NCBI RefSeq assembly: GCF_002736205.1
Contig: NZ_CP024091.1
Location: 5,019,555 to 5,083,554 of the forward strand
Direction of reading: 5' to 3'
Length of the DNA: 64,000 bases
Source: Pedobacter ginsengisoli
GTDB taxonomy: Bacteria; Bacteroidota; Bacteroidia; Sphingobacteriales; Sphingobacteriaceae
Of the stretch, positions 18,381-26,114 are shown in pieces. The translations under genes and the position numbers were made by a program. Position 1 is the stretch's first letter. The number at the start of each line of letters is the position of its first letter. A model generated the notes under the pieces. The model was not told the DNA's origin, searched no databases, and was given only the letters and a program-made list of their open reading frames with translations.

Positions 18381-18407
18381 CAAATTTAGTTATTCTTATT
18401 ATTTTTG
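18381..18407. promoter_or_regulatory. Back-to-back divergent -7 boxes
   Basis: On the minus strand TAAATTTG (18388-18381) lies 17 nt before the DUF2027 start; on the plus strand TATTTTTG (18400-18407) lies 4 nt before the VF530 start. The boxes are 11 bp apart, so polymerase binding at one should exclude the other. Neither has a clear TTG at -33. Confidence 0.55.
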
Positions 18408-18411
18408 TGGC

Positions 18412-18633
18412 ATGGCCATCGATGAACAGAAAAATAATCCATTACACGGAAAAACACTCGAATTTATCCTAAAACAACTTGTATGGCATTATGGTTGGGA
18501 AGAATTGGGCATACTCGTAAAAATTGCCTGCTTTAATAATAACCCCACCATGAATTCGAGTCTTAAATTTTTAAGGAAAACCGACTGGGCCAGGAAAAAA
18601 GTTGAGAGATTATATCTAAATACATTCCATTAA
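18412..18633 (+). CDS. VF530 (DUF2132) family DNA-binding protein
   Basis: From the ATG at 18412 the product is 73 residues. NPLHGKTLEFILKQLVWHYG followed by SSLKFLRKTDWARKKVERLY is the VF530 signature over almost the whole length. Known members are small helical proteins with a SAP-like fold that bind DNA. An in-frame ATG at 18376 lies upstream of the -7 box, so the shorter start is preferred. No function in the cell is established. Confidence 0.87.
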   Translation: MAIDEQKNNPLHGKTLEFILKQLVWHYGWEELGILVKIACFNNNPTMNSSLKFLRKTDWARKKVERLYLNTFH

Positions 18634-18673
18634 CCCTGTTAGGGTCAAGTCCTCACATGGTTCACACATTCTA

Positions 18674-18728
18674 CACACCTCCTTCACAAAAAGGTACCTG
18701 TTTGTGTATTTGGTGTGAAGGAGGTGTG
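18674..18728. repeat. 15-bp inverted repeat upstream of the str promoter
   Basis: The right arm at 18714-18728 is the exact reverse complement of the left arm at 18674-18688 (core ACCTCCTTCAC / GTGAAGGAGGT), with a 25-nt spacer containing the palindrome AGGTACCT. TGTGAAG recurs at 18714, 18725 and about 18744, and TTCACAC also occurs at 18661. This whole gap (18634-18840) has no ORF. The pattern suggests a protein-binding site or structured RNA about 110-170 bp before the str promoter. Confidence 0.7.
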
Positions 18729-18840
18729 AAGAAATGCTAATCTTGTGAAGAACCGTTGTTTTTGTTCTTACATGAAAAGCCGTGTTATCGTGGTTTTTAG
18801 AAAAAATAATATATCCTTGATGGAAATATTAGTTAACCCC

Positions 18841-18871
18841 TTGATTTATAAAATGTATTGTCTTACCTTTG
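18841..18871 (+). promoter_or_regulatory. Promoter of the str operon
   Basis: TTG (18841-18843), a 20-bp spacer and TACCTTTG (18864-18871) match the Bacteroidota consensus. The predicted start near 18878 gives a leader of about 53 nt that begins with the dyad CCCT-TATTG-AGGG. Confidence 0.85.
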
Positions 18872-18930
18872 CAGTCCCTTATTGAGGGGTAAAGTTTTTA
18901 AACATAAAATAAGAAAAACAAAAAAGAACA

Positions 18931-19344
18931 ATGCCAACCATTCAACAATTAGTTAGAAAAGGTAGAGTAGCACTGGAGTTCAAGAGTAAGTCTCCGGCGT
19001 TGGACAGCTGTCCACAGCGAAGAGGTGTATGTACACGTGTATATACCACTACCCCTAAAAAACCAAACTCAGCAATGCGTAAAGTTGCACGTGTACGTTT
19101 AACCAATGGTAAAGAGGTTAACGCTTACATCCCTGGAGAAGGTCACAATTTACAGGAGCACTCAATCGTATTGATTCGTGGTGGACGTGTTAAAGATTTA
19201 CCAGGTGTACGTTATCACATCATCCGTGGAGCATTAGATACTTCAGGAGTTGCTGGTCGTAACCAACGTCGTTCAAAATATGGTACTAAACGCCCTAAAC
19301 CGGGACAAGTAGCAGCGGCACCAACAAAAGGTAAAAAGAAATAA
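18931..19344 (+). CDS. rpsL: 30S ribosomal protein S12
   Basis: The protein belongs to the decoding centre of the small subunit. It has 137 residues, with CPQRRGVCTRVYTTTPKKPN and the PGVRYH loop typical of S12. The Lys residues in TPKKPNSA that mutate in streptomycin resistance are wild type. First gene of the str operon. Confidence 0.98.
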   Translation: MPTIQQLVRKGRVALEFKSKSPALDSCPQRRGVCTRVYTTTPKKPNSAMRKVARVRLTNGKEVNAYIPGEGHNLQEHSIVLIRGGRVKDLPGVRYHIIRGALDTSGVAGRNQRRSKYGTKRPKPGQVAAAPTKGKKK

Positions 19345-19360
19345 TTAGGAGGAAAGAAAA

Positions 19361-19828
19361 ATGAGAAAGTCAAAACCAAAAAAGAGAATTATCCTTCCTG
19401 ATCCAAAATTTAACGATGTTCAGGTGACGAGATTTGTAAATAATATGATGTACGATGGAAAAAAATCTATCGCATATGATATTTTTTATAATGCTGTTGA
19501 ATTAGCTGAGAAAAAAGCTGGTGAGAACGGTTTAGAAGTATGGAAACGTGCTTTAGCAAATGTAATGCCTGCAGTAGAGGTTAAGTCACGCCGTGTTGGT
19601 GGTGCTAACTTCCAGGTGCCTACAGAAGTAAGACCAGACCGTAAGATTGCTTTAGGCATGAAATGGTTAATTTCTTACGCTCGTAAACGTGGTGAAAAAA
19701 CAATGAAAGAGAAATTAGCAGGTGAAATTGTTTCAGCAGCTAAAGGTGAAGGTGCAGCAGTGAAAAAGAAAGAAGATACGCATAAAATGGCTGAGGCTAA
19801 CAAAGCGTTCTCACATTTCCGTTTCTAA
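19361..19828 (+). CDS. rpsG: 30S ribosomal protein S7
   Basis: Primary 16S rRNA-binding protein of the small-subunit head; 155 residues. The C-terminal half contains GGANFQVPTEV and ends in HKMAEANKAFSHFRF, both typical. An unusually clear Shine-Dalgarno sequence (AGGAGG at 19348-19353) precedes the ATG by 7 nt, which is not common in this phylum. It lies 16 nt after rpsL. Confidence 0.98.
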   Translation: MRKSKPKKRIILPDPKFNDVQVTRFVNNMMYDGKKSIAYDIFYNAVELAEKKAGENGLEVWKRALANVMPAVEVKSRRVGGANFQVPTEVRPDRKIALGMKWLISYARKRGEKTMKEKLAGEIVSAAKGEGAAVKKKEDTHKMAEANKAFSHFRF

Positions 19829-19845
19829 TATTTGAAATTATTATA

Positions 19846-21960
19846 ATGTCAAGAGATTTAAAATTTACTAGAAATATCGGGATTGCAGCTCACATTGATG
19901 CAGGTAAAACTACAACAACAGAGCGTATCCTTTATTATGCTGGGGTAAACCACAAAATTGGTGAGGTACACGAAGGTGCATCAACTATGGACTGGATGGT
20001 ACAGGAAGCTGAACGTGGGATAACCATCACGTCTGCTGCAACTACTGTATTCTGGCCTTACCGCGGTAACAAATATCAGGTAAACGTTATCGATACTCCC
20101 GGACACGTGGATTTTACCGTAGAGGTAAACCGTTCATTACGTGTTTTGGATGGATTAGTGTTTTTATTTTCAGCTGTTGATGGTGTTGAACCTCAATCTG
20201 AAACTAACTGGCGTTTAGCTAACAACTATGCAGTTCCACGTATTGGTTTCGTTAACAAAATGGACCGCTCAGGAGCTGATTTCTTAAAAGTTGTTAAACA
20301 AGTAAGAGACATGCTGGGTAGCCACGCTGTTCCTTTGCAGTTACCAATTGGTGCTGAAGATAACTTTAAAGGTGTTGTTGATTTGATCAATAACCGTGGT
20401 ATTGTTTGGAATGAGCATGATAAAGGTATGACCTTTACTGAAGTGCCAATTCCTGATGATATGATTGATGAGGTTGCTGAATGGAGAGAGAATTTATTAG
20501 AAGCTGTTGCTGATTATGATGAGTCTTTGATGGAGAAATTCTTCGAAGATCCAAGTTCAATCACTGAGCGTGAAATTCTTGATGCATTGCGTAAAGCTAC
20601 CTTAGATGCAAAAATTGTTCCTATGGTTTGTGGTTCATCTTTCAAAAACAAAGGTGTTCAGACCATGCTTGATTTGGTAATGGAATTATTGCCTTCGCCA
20701 ATGGATGTGGATGGTATTACAGGTACTGACCCAGAAACTGGTAAAGAAGTAACTCGTCAGCCAGATGTAAAAGAGCCTTTTGCAGCTTTAGCTTTTAAAA
20801 TTGCAACAGATCCTTTCGTAGGTCGTTTGTGCTTTATCCGTGTTTATTCGGGTAACTTAGAAGCTGGTTCGTACGTTTATAACGCACGTTCTGAAAGCAA
20901 AGAGCGTATTTCTCGTATCTTCCAAATGCATGCTAACAAGCAAAACCCAATTCCTAATGTAGGTGCTGGTGATATTGCTGCTGTAGTTGGATTTAAAGAT
21001 ATTAAAACAGGTGATACACTTTGTGATGAGAAAAACCCAATTATCCTTGAATCAATGGATTTCCCAGAACCGGTTATCGGTTTAGCAATTGAGCCTAAAA
21101 CTCAAGCTGATATTGATAAATTAGGTATGGGCTTATCTAAATTGGCTGAAGAGGATCCTACCTTTAGAGTTCAAACTGATCAGGAAACTGGCCAGACTGT
21201 AATCTCTGGTATGGGTGAGCTTCACTTAGATATTTTGATTGACCGTTTAAAACGTGAGTTTAAGGTTGAGGTTAATCAAGGTGCGCCACAAGTTGCTTAC
21301 AAAGAAGCAATTAATGGAACCGTTCAACATCGTGAGACATATAAAAAACAATCTGGTGGTCGTGGTAAATTCGCGGATATCCAAGTTGTTATCTCTCCTA
21401 TTGATGCTGATTGGGAAAAAGGCGGATTGCAGTTTGTTAACGAAATCACCGGTGGTTCAATTCCTCGTGAATTTATCCCATCTGTAGAAAAAGGATTTGC
21501 TGCATCTATGGCTAACGGAGTATTGGCTGGTTACCCACTACCTGATATGAAAGTTCGCTTAATTGATGGTTCATTCCACGCAGTCGATTCAGATGCTTTA
21601 TCTTTTGAGCTTGCTGCTAAAATGGCATACCGCGAGGCATTACCTAAATGTAGCCCTGTATTGATGGAGCCAATCATGAAAATCGAGATTCTTACTCCTG
21701 AAGAAAACATGGGAGATGTTATCGGTGACATGAACCGTCGTCGTGGTCAACTTTTAGGAATGGATACACGTAATGGTGCTCAGGTAATTAAAGCAACTGT
21801 ACCTCTTTCAGAGATGTTTGGTTATGTAACTCAGTTACGTACTATTACTTCTGGTCGTGCAACCTCTACAATGGAGTTTGATCACTACGAACCAGCTCCG
21901 AAAAACGTTCAGGATGAAGTTATTGCTAAATCAAAAGGCAGAATTAAATCTGTAGAATAA
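19846..21960 (+). CDS. fusA: Elongation factor G
   Basis: Translocase GTPase of 704 residues. The P-loop AHIDAGKTTTTERILYY is near residue 15, the switch II motif DTPGHVDF near 86, and NKMD near 140. Domains II to V follow at normal spacing, with GRGKFADIQ in domain IV and GEMFGYVTQLR-type sequence (SEMFGYVTQLRT) near the end. It lies 17 nt after rpsG in the str operon. No tuf gene follows; rpsJ does instead. Confidence 0.98.
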   Translation: MSRDLKFTRNIGIAAHIDAGKTTTTERILYYAGVNHKIGEVHEGASTMDWMVQEAERGITITSAATTVFWPYRGNKYQVNVIDTPGHVDFTVEVNRSLRVLDGLVFLFSAVDGVEPQSETNWRLANNYAVPRIGFVNKMDRSGADFLKVVKQVRDMLGSHAVPLQLPIGAEDNFKGVVDLINNRGIVWNEHDKGMTFTEVPIPDDMIDEVAEWRENLLEAVADYDESLMEKFFEDPSSITEREILDALRKATLDAKIVPMVCGSSFKNKGVQTMLDLVMELLPSPMDVDGITGTDPETGKEVTRQPDVKEPFAALAFKIATDPFVGRLCFIRVYSGNLEAGSYVYNARSESKERISRIFQMHANKQNPIPNVGAGDIAAVVGFKDIKTGDTLCDEKNPIILESMDFPEPVIGLAIEPKTQADIDKLGMGLSKLAEEDPTFRVQTDQETGQTVISGMGELHLDILIDRLKREFKVEVNQGAPQVAYKEAINGTVQHRETYKKQSGGRGKFADIQVVISPIDADWEKGGLQFVNEITGGSIPREFIPSVEKGFAASMANGVLAGYPLPDMKVRLIDGSFHAVDSDALSFELAAKMAYREALPKCSPVLMEPIMKIEILTPEENMGDVIGDMNRRRGQLLGMDTRNGAQVIKATVPLSEMFGYVTQLRTITSGRATSTMEFDHYEPAPKNVQDEVIAKSKGRIKSVE

Positions 21961-21970
21961 AAAATAAACT

Positions 21971-22003
21971 GGCTGCCGGTTATTAATAGCTCTAACCGGC
22001 GCC
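21971..22003 (+). promoter_or_regulatory. Leader-like hairpin before rpsJ
   Basis: GCCGGTTA (21975-21982) pairs with TAACCGGC (21993-22000), extended by GGC/GCC (21971-21973, 22001-22003) across a single bulged T. The 11-bp stem has a 10-nt loop, lacks a T-run, and ends 17 nt before the rpsJ ATG, so it looks like a translational control or processing element rather than a terminator. Confidence 0.55.
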
Positions 22004-22020
22004 TTAATTAAATAAATACG

Positions 22021-22326
22021 ATGAGCCAAAGAATCAGAATTAAATTAAAATCTTACGATTACAACTTGGTAGATAAATCTGCTGAGAAAATCGTAAAAAC
22101 TGTTAAACCTACGGGTGCAGTGGTTAGCGGACCAATTCCGTTGCCAACAGAAAAGAAAATATTCACAGTTTTACGTTCACCACACGTGAACAAAAAAGCA
22201 CGTGAGCAGTTTCAATTATGTGCATACAAACGTTTGTTAGACATTTATAGCTCTAACTCTAAAACAGTTGATGCTTTAATGAAACTTGAATTACCTAGCG
22301 GAGTTGAAGTAGAAATTAAAGTATAA
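22021..22326 (+). CDS. rpsJ: 30S ribosomal protein S10
   Basis: 101 residues beginning MSQRIRIKLKSYDYNLVDKS, with the S10 loop sequence PLPTEKKIFTVLRSPHVNKK. Besides its ribosomal role, S10 (NusE) takes part in antitermination. It is the last gene of the str transcript, closed by a terminator 20 nt downstream, and is separated from rplC by about 2.2 kb of unrelated genes. Confidence 0.98.
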   Translation: MSQRIRIKLKSYDYNLVDKSAEKIVKTVKPTGAVVSGPIPLPTEKKIFTVLRSPHVNKKAREQFQLCAYKRLLDIYSSNSKTVDALMKLELPSGVEVEIKV

Positions 22327-22345
22327 CTATACTTTAACGGTTAAC

Positions 22346-22385
22346 AAAAAGGCCCTTGAAGTTTATTTTTCAAGGGCCTTTTTGT
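22346..22385. terminator. Strong terminator ending the str operon
   Basis: The arms AAAAAGGCCCTTGAA (22346-22360) and TTCAAGGGCCTTTTT (22369-22383) pair perfectly around an 8-nt loop. A and T runs make it usable by both rpsJ and the convergent gene at 22405. Confidence 0.9.
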
Positions 22386-22404
22386 TTATGTTGAGATAAG
22401 CAGT

Positions 22405-23013
22405 TTATCTGCCGCGACTTTTAAATTCGTCTAATTTGTTGCGCTCATCCTGCAATTCTCTGGCTAACTTTTTCTCCTTGTCATTTGCCTTTACTTTATA
22501 GTTTTGGTATTCCTGTGAGATTTCATCATACAAGGTGCTTCTATACCTGGCTTCGTGTATATGCTTTGCCGATCGTAAAATTATTATAACCAATGCTAGT
22601 CCTAATACAATTATTAAGCCCCATACAAAAAGGTTGTAATTGGATTTGGTAAATCCTATACCAAGAAAGCTGATTTCATTTAACTTGGTATTAGAGCTGG
22701 CAAGTGAAGATTCGGTGTCAGAAATTTGTTTTTTGAGATTAACGATTTCTTTCCCCTGATCTGCTATTTTTTTTCTGGTTACCACTAATTGTTTGCGGTC
22801 GGTATTTAAGCTGTCTCTAACGTTTTGCCAGAATCCAGATAACCTGGATGGATTTACAAGCTTGTATCCATTTAAAGTTTTTGATTTTGACAATAGCAAT
22901 TGATATTGTCCTTTTAGGGTAGGGTCAATTTTGGTGGTATCAGTTTTTACCTGTGCCAGGGCAGTAAAATTAATAAACAGAATTGTGATGATTGGTAGTA
23001 AGATTTTTCTCAT
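22405..23013 (-). CDS. Exported coiled-coil protein with one membrane helix
   Basis: This 202-residue protein matches no family I know. It has a signal peptide (LLPIITILFINFTALAQ), a coiled coil (about 65-115, rich in K, Q, E and S), a strong membrane helix (about 127-148, LFVWGLIIVLGLALVIIIL), and a charged cytoplasmic coiled tail (150-202). The topology suggests a periplasmic coil tethered to an inner-membrane helix. It is monocistronic and convergent with rpsJ. Confidence 0.7.
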   Translation of the reverse strand: MRKILLPIITILFINFTALAQVKTDTTKIDPTLKGQYQLLLSKSKTLNGYKLVNPSRLSGFWQNVRDSLNTDRKQLVVTRKKIADQGKEIVNLKKQISDTESSLASSNTKLNEISFLGIGFTKSNYNLFVWGLIIVLGLALVIIILRSAKHIHEARYRSTLYDEISQEYQNYKVKANDKEKKLARELQDERNKLDEFKSRGR

Positions 23014-23107
23014 TGATAGACTTTTGTTTTATATATGGTAGTTGTTTATTCGGTTTGGGTATACCAAAGTGGTTTACCTCTAATTTAACATTCATATTTT
23101 AATTTTA

Positions 23108-23136
23108 TTGTGTTTTGTTAGGAGATAGTATATTTG
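23108..23136 (+). promoter_or_regulatory. Promoter of the TauE-DUF1634 pair
   Basis: TTG (23108-23110), an 18-bp spacer and TATATTTG (23129-23136), only 5 nt before the ATG at 23142. An upstream in-frame TTG at 23115 falls inside the promoter and is rejected as a start. Confidence 0.7.
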
Positions 23137-23141
23137 CAACA

Positions 23142-23978
23142 ATGTCGGTATTATTATTTACAATTATTGTCTTGCTGGGAGCTTTTGTAGCTGGATTAGT
23201 AGGGTCACTAACCGGCTTAGGTGGAGGAGTAATTATCATTCCGTTATTAACACTGGTATTAGGGGTTGATATTCACTATGCAATAGGAGCATCCATCATT
23301 TCTGTAATAGCAACCTCATCCGGGTCGGCCGCGGCTTATGTAAAGGAGGGTATCACAAATATTAGGATCGGAATGTTTCTGGAGATTGCTACTACAATAA
23401 GTGCAATTATTGGAGCCGTTATAACTGTGTTTATTAACCCAAGTTATATTGCAATAATTTTTGGTGTCATCTTGTTGTTCTCGGCCATAATGATGGTACG
23501 TAAAAAGGTTGACCATTCTGATAATGACACATCTGGAAAATTGGCGGTTTTCTTAAAATTGAATGGTAGCTACCCAACAGATAAGGGGATGCAAAATTAT
23601 GCGGTGCATAATGTAGCAGGTGGTTTCTTTATGATGTTTGTGGCGGGTATTATTTCTGGATTACTTGGAATTGGATCGGGGGCTTTAAAGGTTATTGCGA
23701 TGGATAATATTATGCGAATCCCCTTTAAGGTGTCAACTACAACAAGTAATTTTATGATGGGGGTTACGGCAGCGGCTAGTGCCATTGTATATTTACACAG
23801 AGGGCAGATTGATCCGGGGATTGCGATGCCTGTAGCATTGGGTGTTTTAACGGGAGCAACAGTAGGCTCCAAGATATTGGTGAAAACAAAAACGGATAAG
23901 CTTAAAATTATTTTTGCTGTTGTTGTTGCTTTTTTAGCACTGCAAATGATATATAATGGATTAACAGGTAAATTATGA
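23142..23978 (+). CDS. TauE/SafE-family permease
   Basis: An inner-membrane protein of 278 residues with about eight helices in two related halves. The first half has GLGGGVIIIPLLTLVLG near residue 25, and the second GIGSGALKVIAMDNIMRIPF near 170. The family (PF01925) exports or imports sulfonates, sulfite or other organic anions; the substrate is not evident here. The stop overlaps the next start by 4 nt, so the two products are probably made together and may form one transporter. Confidence 0.9.
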   Translation: MSVLLFTIIVLLGAFVAGLVGSLTGLGGGVIIIPLLTLVLGVDIHYAIGASIISVIATSSGSAAAYVKEGITNIRIGMFLEIATTISAIIGAVITVFINPSYIAIIFGVILLFSAIMMVRKKVDHSDNDTSGKLAVFLKLNGSYPTDKGMQNYAVHNVAGGFFMMFVAGIISGLLGIGSGALKVIAMDNIMRIPFKVSTTTSNFMMGVTAAASAIVYLHRGQIDPGIAMPVALGVLTGATVGSKILVKTKTDKLKIIFAVVVAFLALQMIYNGLTGKL

Positions 23979-24367
23979 GTAAGGAGAAAAATTTCTTTGC
24001 AGACAGGGATATTCAGATCATCCTTGGAACATTACTTAGAGTTGGTGTAATTGCTTCAATGAGCGTAATTTTAATAGGAGGGTTGGTATACTTGGGCTCT
24101 AATCATTCAGAAATTGTGAATTATAGCCAATTTGATTCTGTTAAGTCGGGATTCTCGGCCGTTTCTGATATTTTTATAGGTTTGGGAGATTTAAAGGGGA
24201 GTGCTATTATTCAATTTGGTGTTCTGCTGTTGATCTTTACGCCGATTATGCGGGTTGTTTTTTCTATTTTTAGCTTCTTAATTGAACGCGATTATCTGTA
24301 TGTTTTGATTGGCGCTTTCGTTTTGTGTGTAATTCTTTTTAGTCTAAGTAATAAGTTGGTTGGGTAA
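23975..24367 (+). CDS. DUF1634 membrane protein
   Basis: 130 residues with three membrane helices (about 15-38, 70-92 and 103-125). DUF1634 proteins are regularly encoded beside TauE/SafE permeases, as here with a 4-nt overlap, and are thought to be accessory subunits. No terminator is visible between this gene and the rplC promoter. Confidence 0.85.
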   Translation: MSKEKNFFADRDIQIILGTLLRVGVIASMSVILIGGLVYLGSNHSEIVNYSQFDSVKSGFSAVSDIFIGLGDLKGSAIIQFGVLLLIFTPIMRVVFSIFSFLIERDYLYVLIGAFVLCVILFSLSNKLVG

Positions 24368-24440
24368 ATGCGGTTTTAAATGAGCGCTACCCCAAGAAAT
24401 ATTTTTTTGCAATTATTTGAAAAAATAATGAGCTAACTAT

Positions 24441-24470
24441 TTGAAAATTAAGATTTCTTTCTTATTTTTG
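24441..24470 (+). promoter_or_regulatory. Promoter of the S10-spc-alpha cluster
   Basis: TTG (24441-24443; TTTG from 24440), a 19-bp spacer and TATTTTTG (24463-24470) match the consensus. It drives rplC onward, showing that rpsJ is not on this transcript. Predicted start is about 24477. Confidence 0.85.
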
Positions 24471-24473
24471 CCG

Positions 24474-24529
24474 TCCCTTAACAGGGATGTGTATCCACCT
24501 TGAACGAAGCCCTACTGCTTCGATGGGTG
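24474..24529 (+). promoter_or_regulatory. Structured leader before rplC
   Basis: TCCCT-TAAC-AGGGA (24474-24487) forms a small 5' hairpin. CGAAGC (24505-24510) pairs with GCTTCG (24517-24522), and CACC (24496-24499) can close an outer stem with GGTG (24526-24529). The whole sits between the promoter and the ATG at 24547. It is a candidate ribosomal-protein leader; the first hairpin may be partly consumed by the transcription start. Confidence 0.5.
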
Positions 24530-24546
24530 TTAAATTAAAATAGAAA

Positions 24547-25164
24547 ATGTCAGGTATTATTGGAAAAAAAGTAGGAATGACCAGCATTTTCGACGCCGAA
24601 GGAAAGAATATTCCATGCACGGTGATCGAAGCTGGGCCTTGTGTAGTTACACAGGTAAAGACCGAAGAAAAAGACGGTTACGTTTCAGTTCAGTTGAGTT
24701 TCGACGAAGCTAAAGAAAAAAACACCACTCAGCCCCTTAAAGGCCACTTTGCGAAAGCAAACACTACCCCAAAACGTAAATTGGTTGAATTTGACCCGTT
24801 TGAAGAATCGTTAAATTTAGGCGATACTGTAACGGTAAACATCTTTAACGAAGGTGATTTTGTGGATGTAGTTGGTACATCAAAAGGTAAAGGTTTCCAG
24901 GGTGTTGTTAAACGCCATGGTTTCGGTGGTGTTGGTGGGCAAACTCACGGACAGCATAACAGAATGCGTGCGCCAGGTTCATTAGGTGCTGCTTCTTATC
25001 CTTCACGTGTATTTAAAGGCATGCGTATGGCGGGAAGAATGGGTGGAGATAGAGTGAAAGTTCAAAACTTACAAGTTTTGAAAGTTTACGCTGATCAAAA
25101 TCTAGTTGTAGTTAGTGGTTCCGTACCAGGAGCTAAGGGTTCTTACGTAATCTTAGATAAGTAA
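24547..25164 (+). CDS. rplC: 50S ribosomal protein L3
   Basis: 205 residues. The N-terminus GIIGKKVGMTSIFD and the central loop GGQTHGQHNRMRAPGSLGA, which reaches toward the peptidyl-transferase centre and carries the glutamine methylated in other bacteria, are both present. First gene of this long transcript. Confidence 0.98.
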   Translation: MSGIIGKKVGMTSIFDAEGKNIPCTVIEAGPCVVTQVKTEEKDGYVSVQLSFDEAKEKNTTQPLKGHFAKANTTPKRKLVEFDPFEESLNLGDTVTVNIFNEGDFVDVVGTSKGKGFQGVVKRHGFGGVGGQTHGQHNRMRAPGSLGAASYPSRVFKGMRMAGRMGGDRVKVQNLQVLKVYADQNLVVVSGSVPGAKGSYVILDK

Positions 25165-25168
25165 GCAG

Positions 25169-25798
25169 ATGGAAGTTAAAGTATTAAACATTTCAGGAAA
25201 AGAGACAGGTGCCAAGGTGCAGCTTCCTGAGTCGGTATTTGGCATTACGCCTGTTGACCACGCAATTTATTTAGATGTTAAACAGTATTTGGCTAATCAA
25301 CGTCAAGGTACTCACAAGTCTAAACAACGTAATGAGATTGCTGGTTCAACCCGTAAATTATATAAACAAAAAGGTACTGGTGGTGCTCGTGCCGGAAGTA
25401 TTAAATCTCCATTGTTTAATGGTGGTGGTCGTGTATTTGGTCCTCAACCACGCGATTATAGTTTTAAATTGAATAAAAAATTGAAAGCGTTAGCTCGTAA
25501 GTCTGCGTTATCTTATAAAGCACAAGATCAAAATGTTGTGGTTTTAGAAGGCTTCACTTTTGATTCAATCAAAACTAAAAACTACTTGAATTTAGTTAGC
25601 GCATTGAACTTGGTTAACGAAAAGACATTGTTGGTTTTACCTTCACAAAATAACAATATCTATTTATCAAGCAGAAACATTCAGAAAGCTAAAGTAATTA
25701 CTGCAGACCAATTGAATACTTATGATGTATTAAACTGTGGTAAGCTTTTGTTGACTACTGATTCTCTTAAAACATTGGAGGAGGCATTTGCCAAGTAA
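25169..25798 (+). CDS. rplD: 50S ribosomal protein L4
   Basis: 209 residues with the exit-tunnel loop (RKLYKQKGTGGARAGSIKSP, about 66-85). In other bacteria L4 also represses its own operon by binding the leader RNA, which makes the structured region before rplC worth testing. It lies 4 nt after rplC. Confidence 0.98.
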   Translation: MEVKVLNISGKETGAKVQLPESVFGITPVDHAIYLDVKQYLANQRQGTHKSKQRNEIAGSTRKLYKQKGTGGARAGSIKSPLFNGGGRVFGPQPRDYSFKLNKKLKALARKSALSYKAQDQNVVVLEGFTFDSIKTKNYLNLVSALNLVNEKTLLVLPSQNNNIYLSSRNIQKAKVITADQLNTYDVLNCGKLLLTTDSLKTLEEAFAK

Positions 25799-25799
25799 T

Positions 25800-26090
25800 A
25801 TGGAACTTTTAAGAAAACCAATATTAACAGAAAAGGCTTCGGCATTAACAGAAAAGTCTAATCGTTTTACTTTTCAGGTAGATCCAAAAGCTAATAAATT
25901 GCAGATTAAGCAAGTTATTGAAAAAATGTATGGCGTTAACGTTTTAGCTATCAACACTATGGTTGTAGTTGGAAAAGTTAAATCTAGAAATACAAAAGGC
26001 GGATTAGTTACTGGTCGTAGCCCGAAATACAAAAAAGCTGTTGTTACCTTGAAAGCAGGCGAAACAATAGATTATTACGCGAATATTTAA
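25800..26090 (+). CDS. rplW: 50S ribosomal protein L23
   Basis: 96 residues from the ATG at 25800, starting MELLRKPILTEKASALTEK as expected. An in-frame TTG at 25788 has a GGAGGA sequence before it, but that purine run is rplD coding sequence and L23 proteins begin at the equivalent of the ATG. L23 docks trigger factor and SRP at the tunnel exit. Confidence 0.96.
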   Translation: MELLRKPILTEKASALTEKSNRFTFQVDPKANKLQIKQVIEKMYGVNVLAINTMVVVGKVKSRNTKGGLVTGRSPKYKKAVVTLKAGETIDYYANI

Positions 26091-26114
26091 TAAGAATTGA
26101 ATTATTTATAAACT

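Noticed and set aside
25788..25799. TTG start for rplW with a GGAGGA before it
   Set aside because: The purine run encodes the end of L4, and L23 homologues start at the later ATG.
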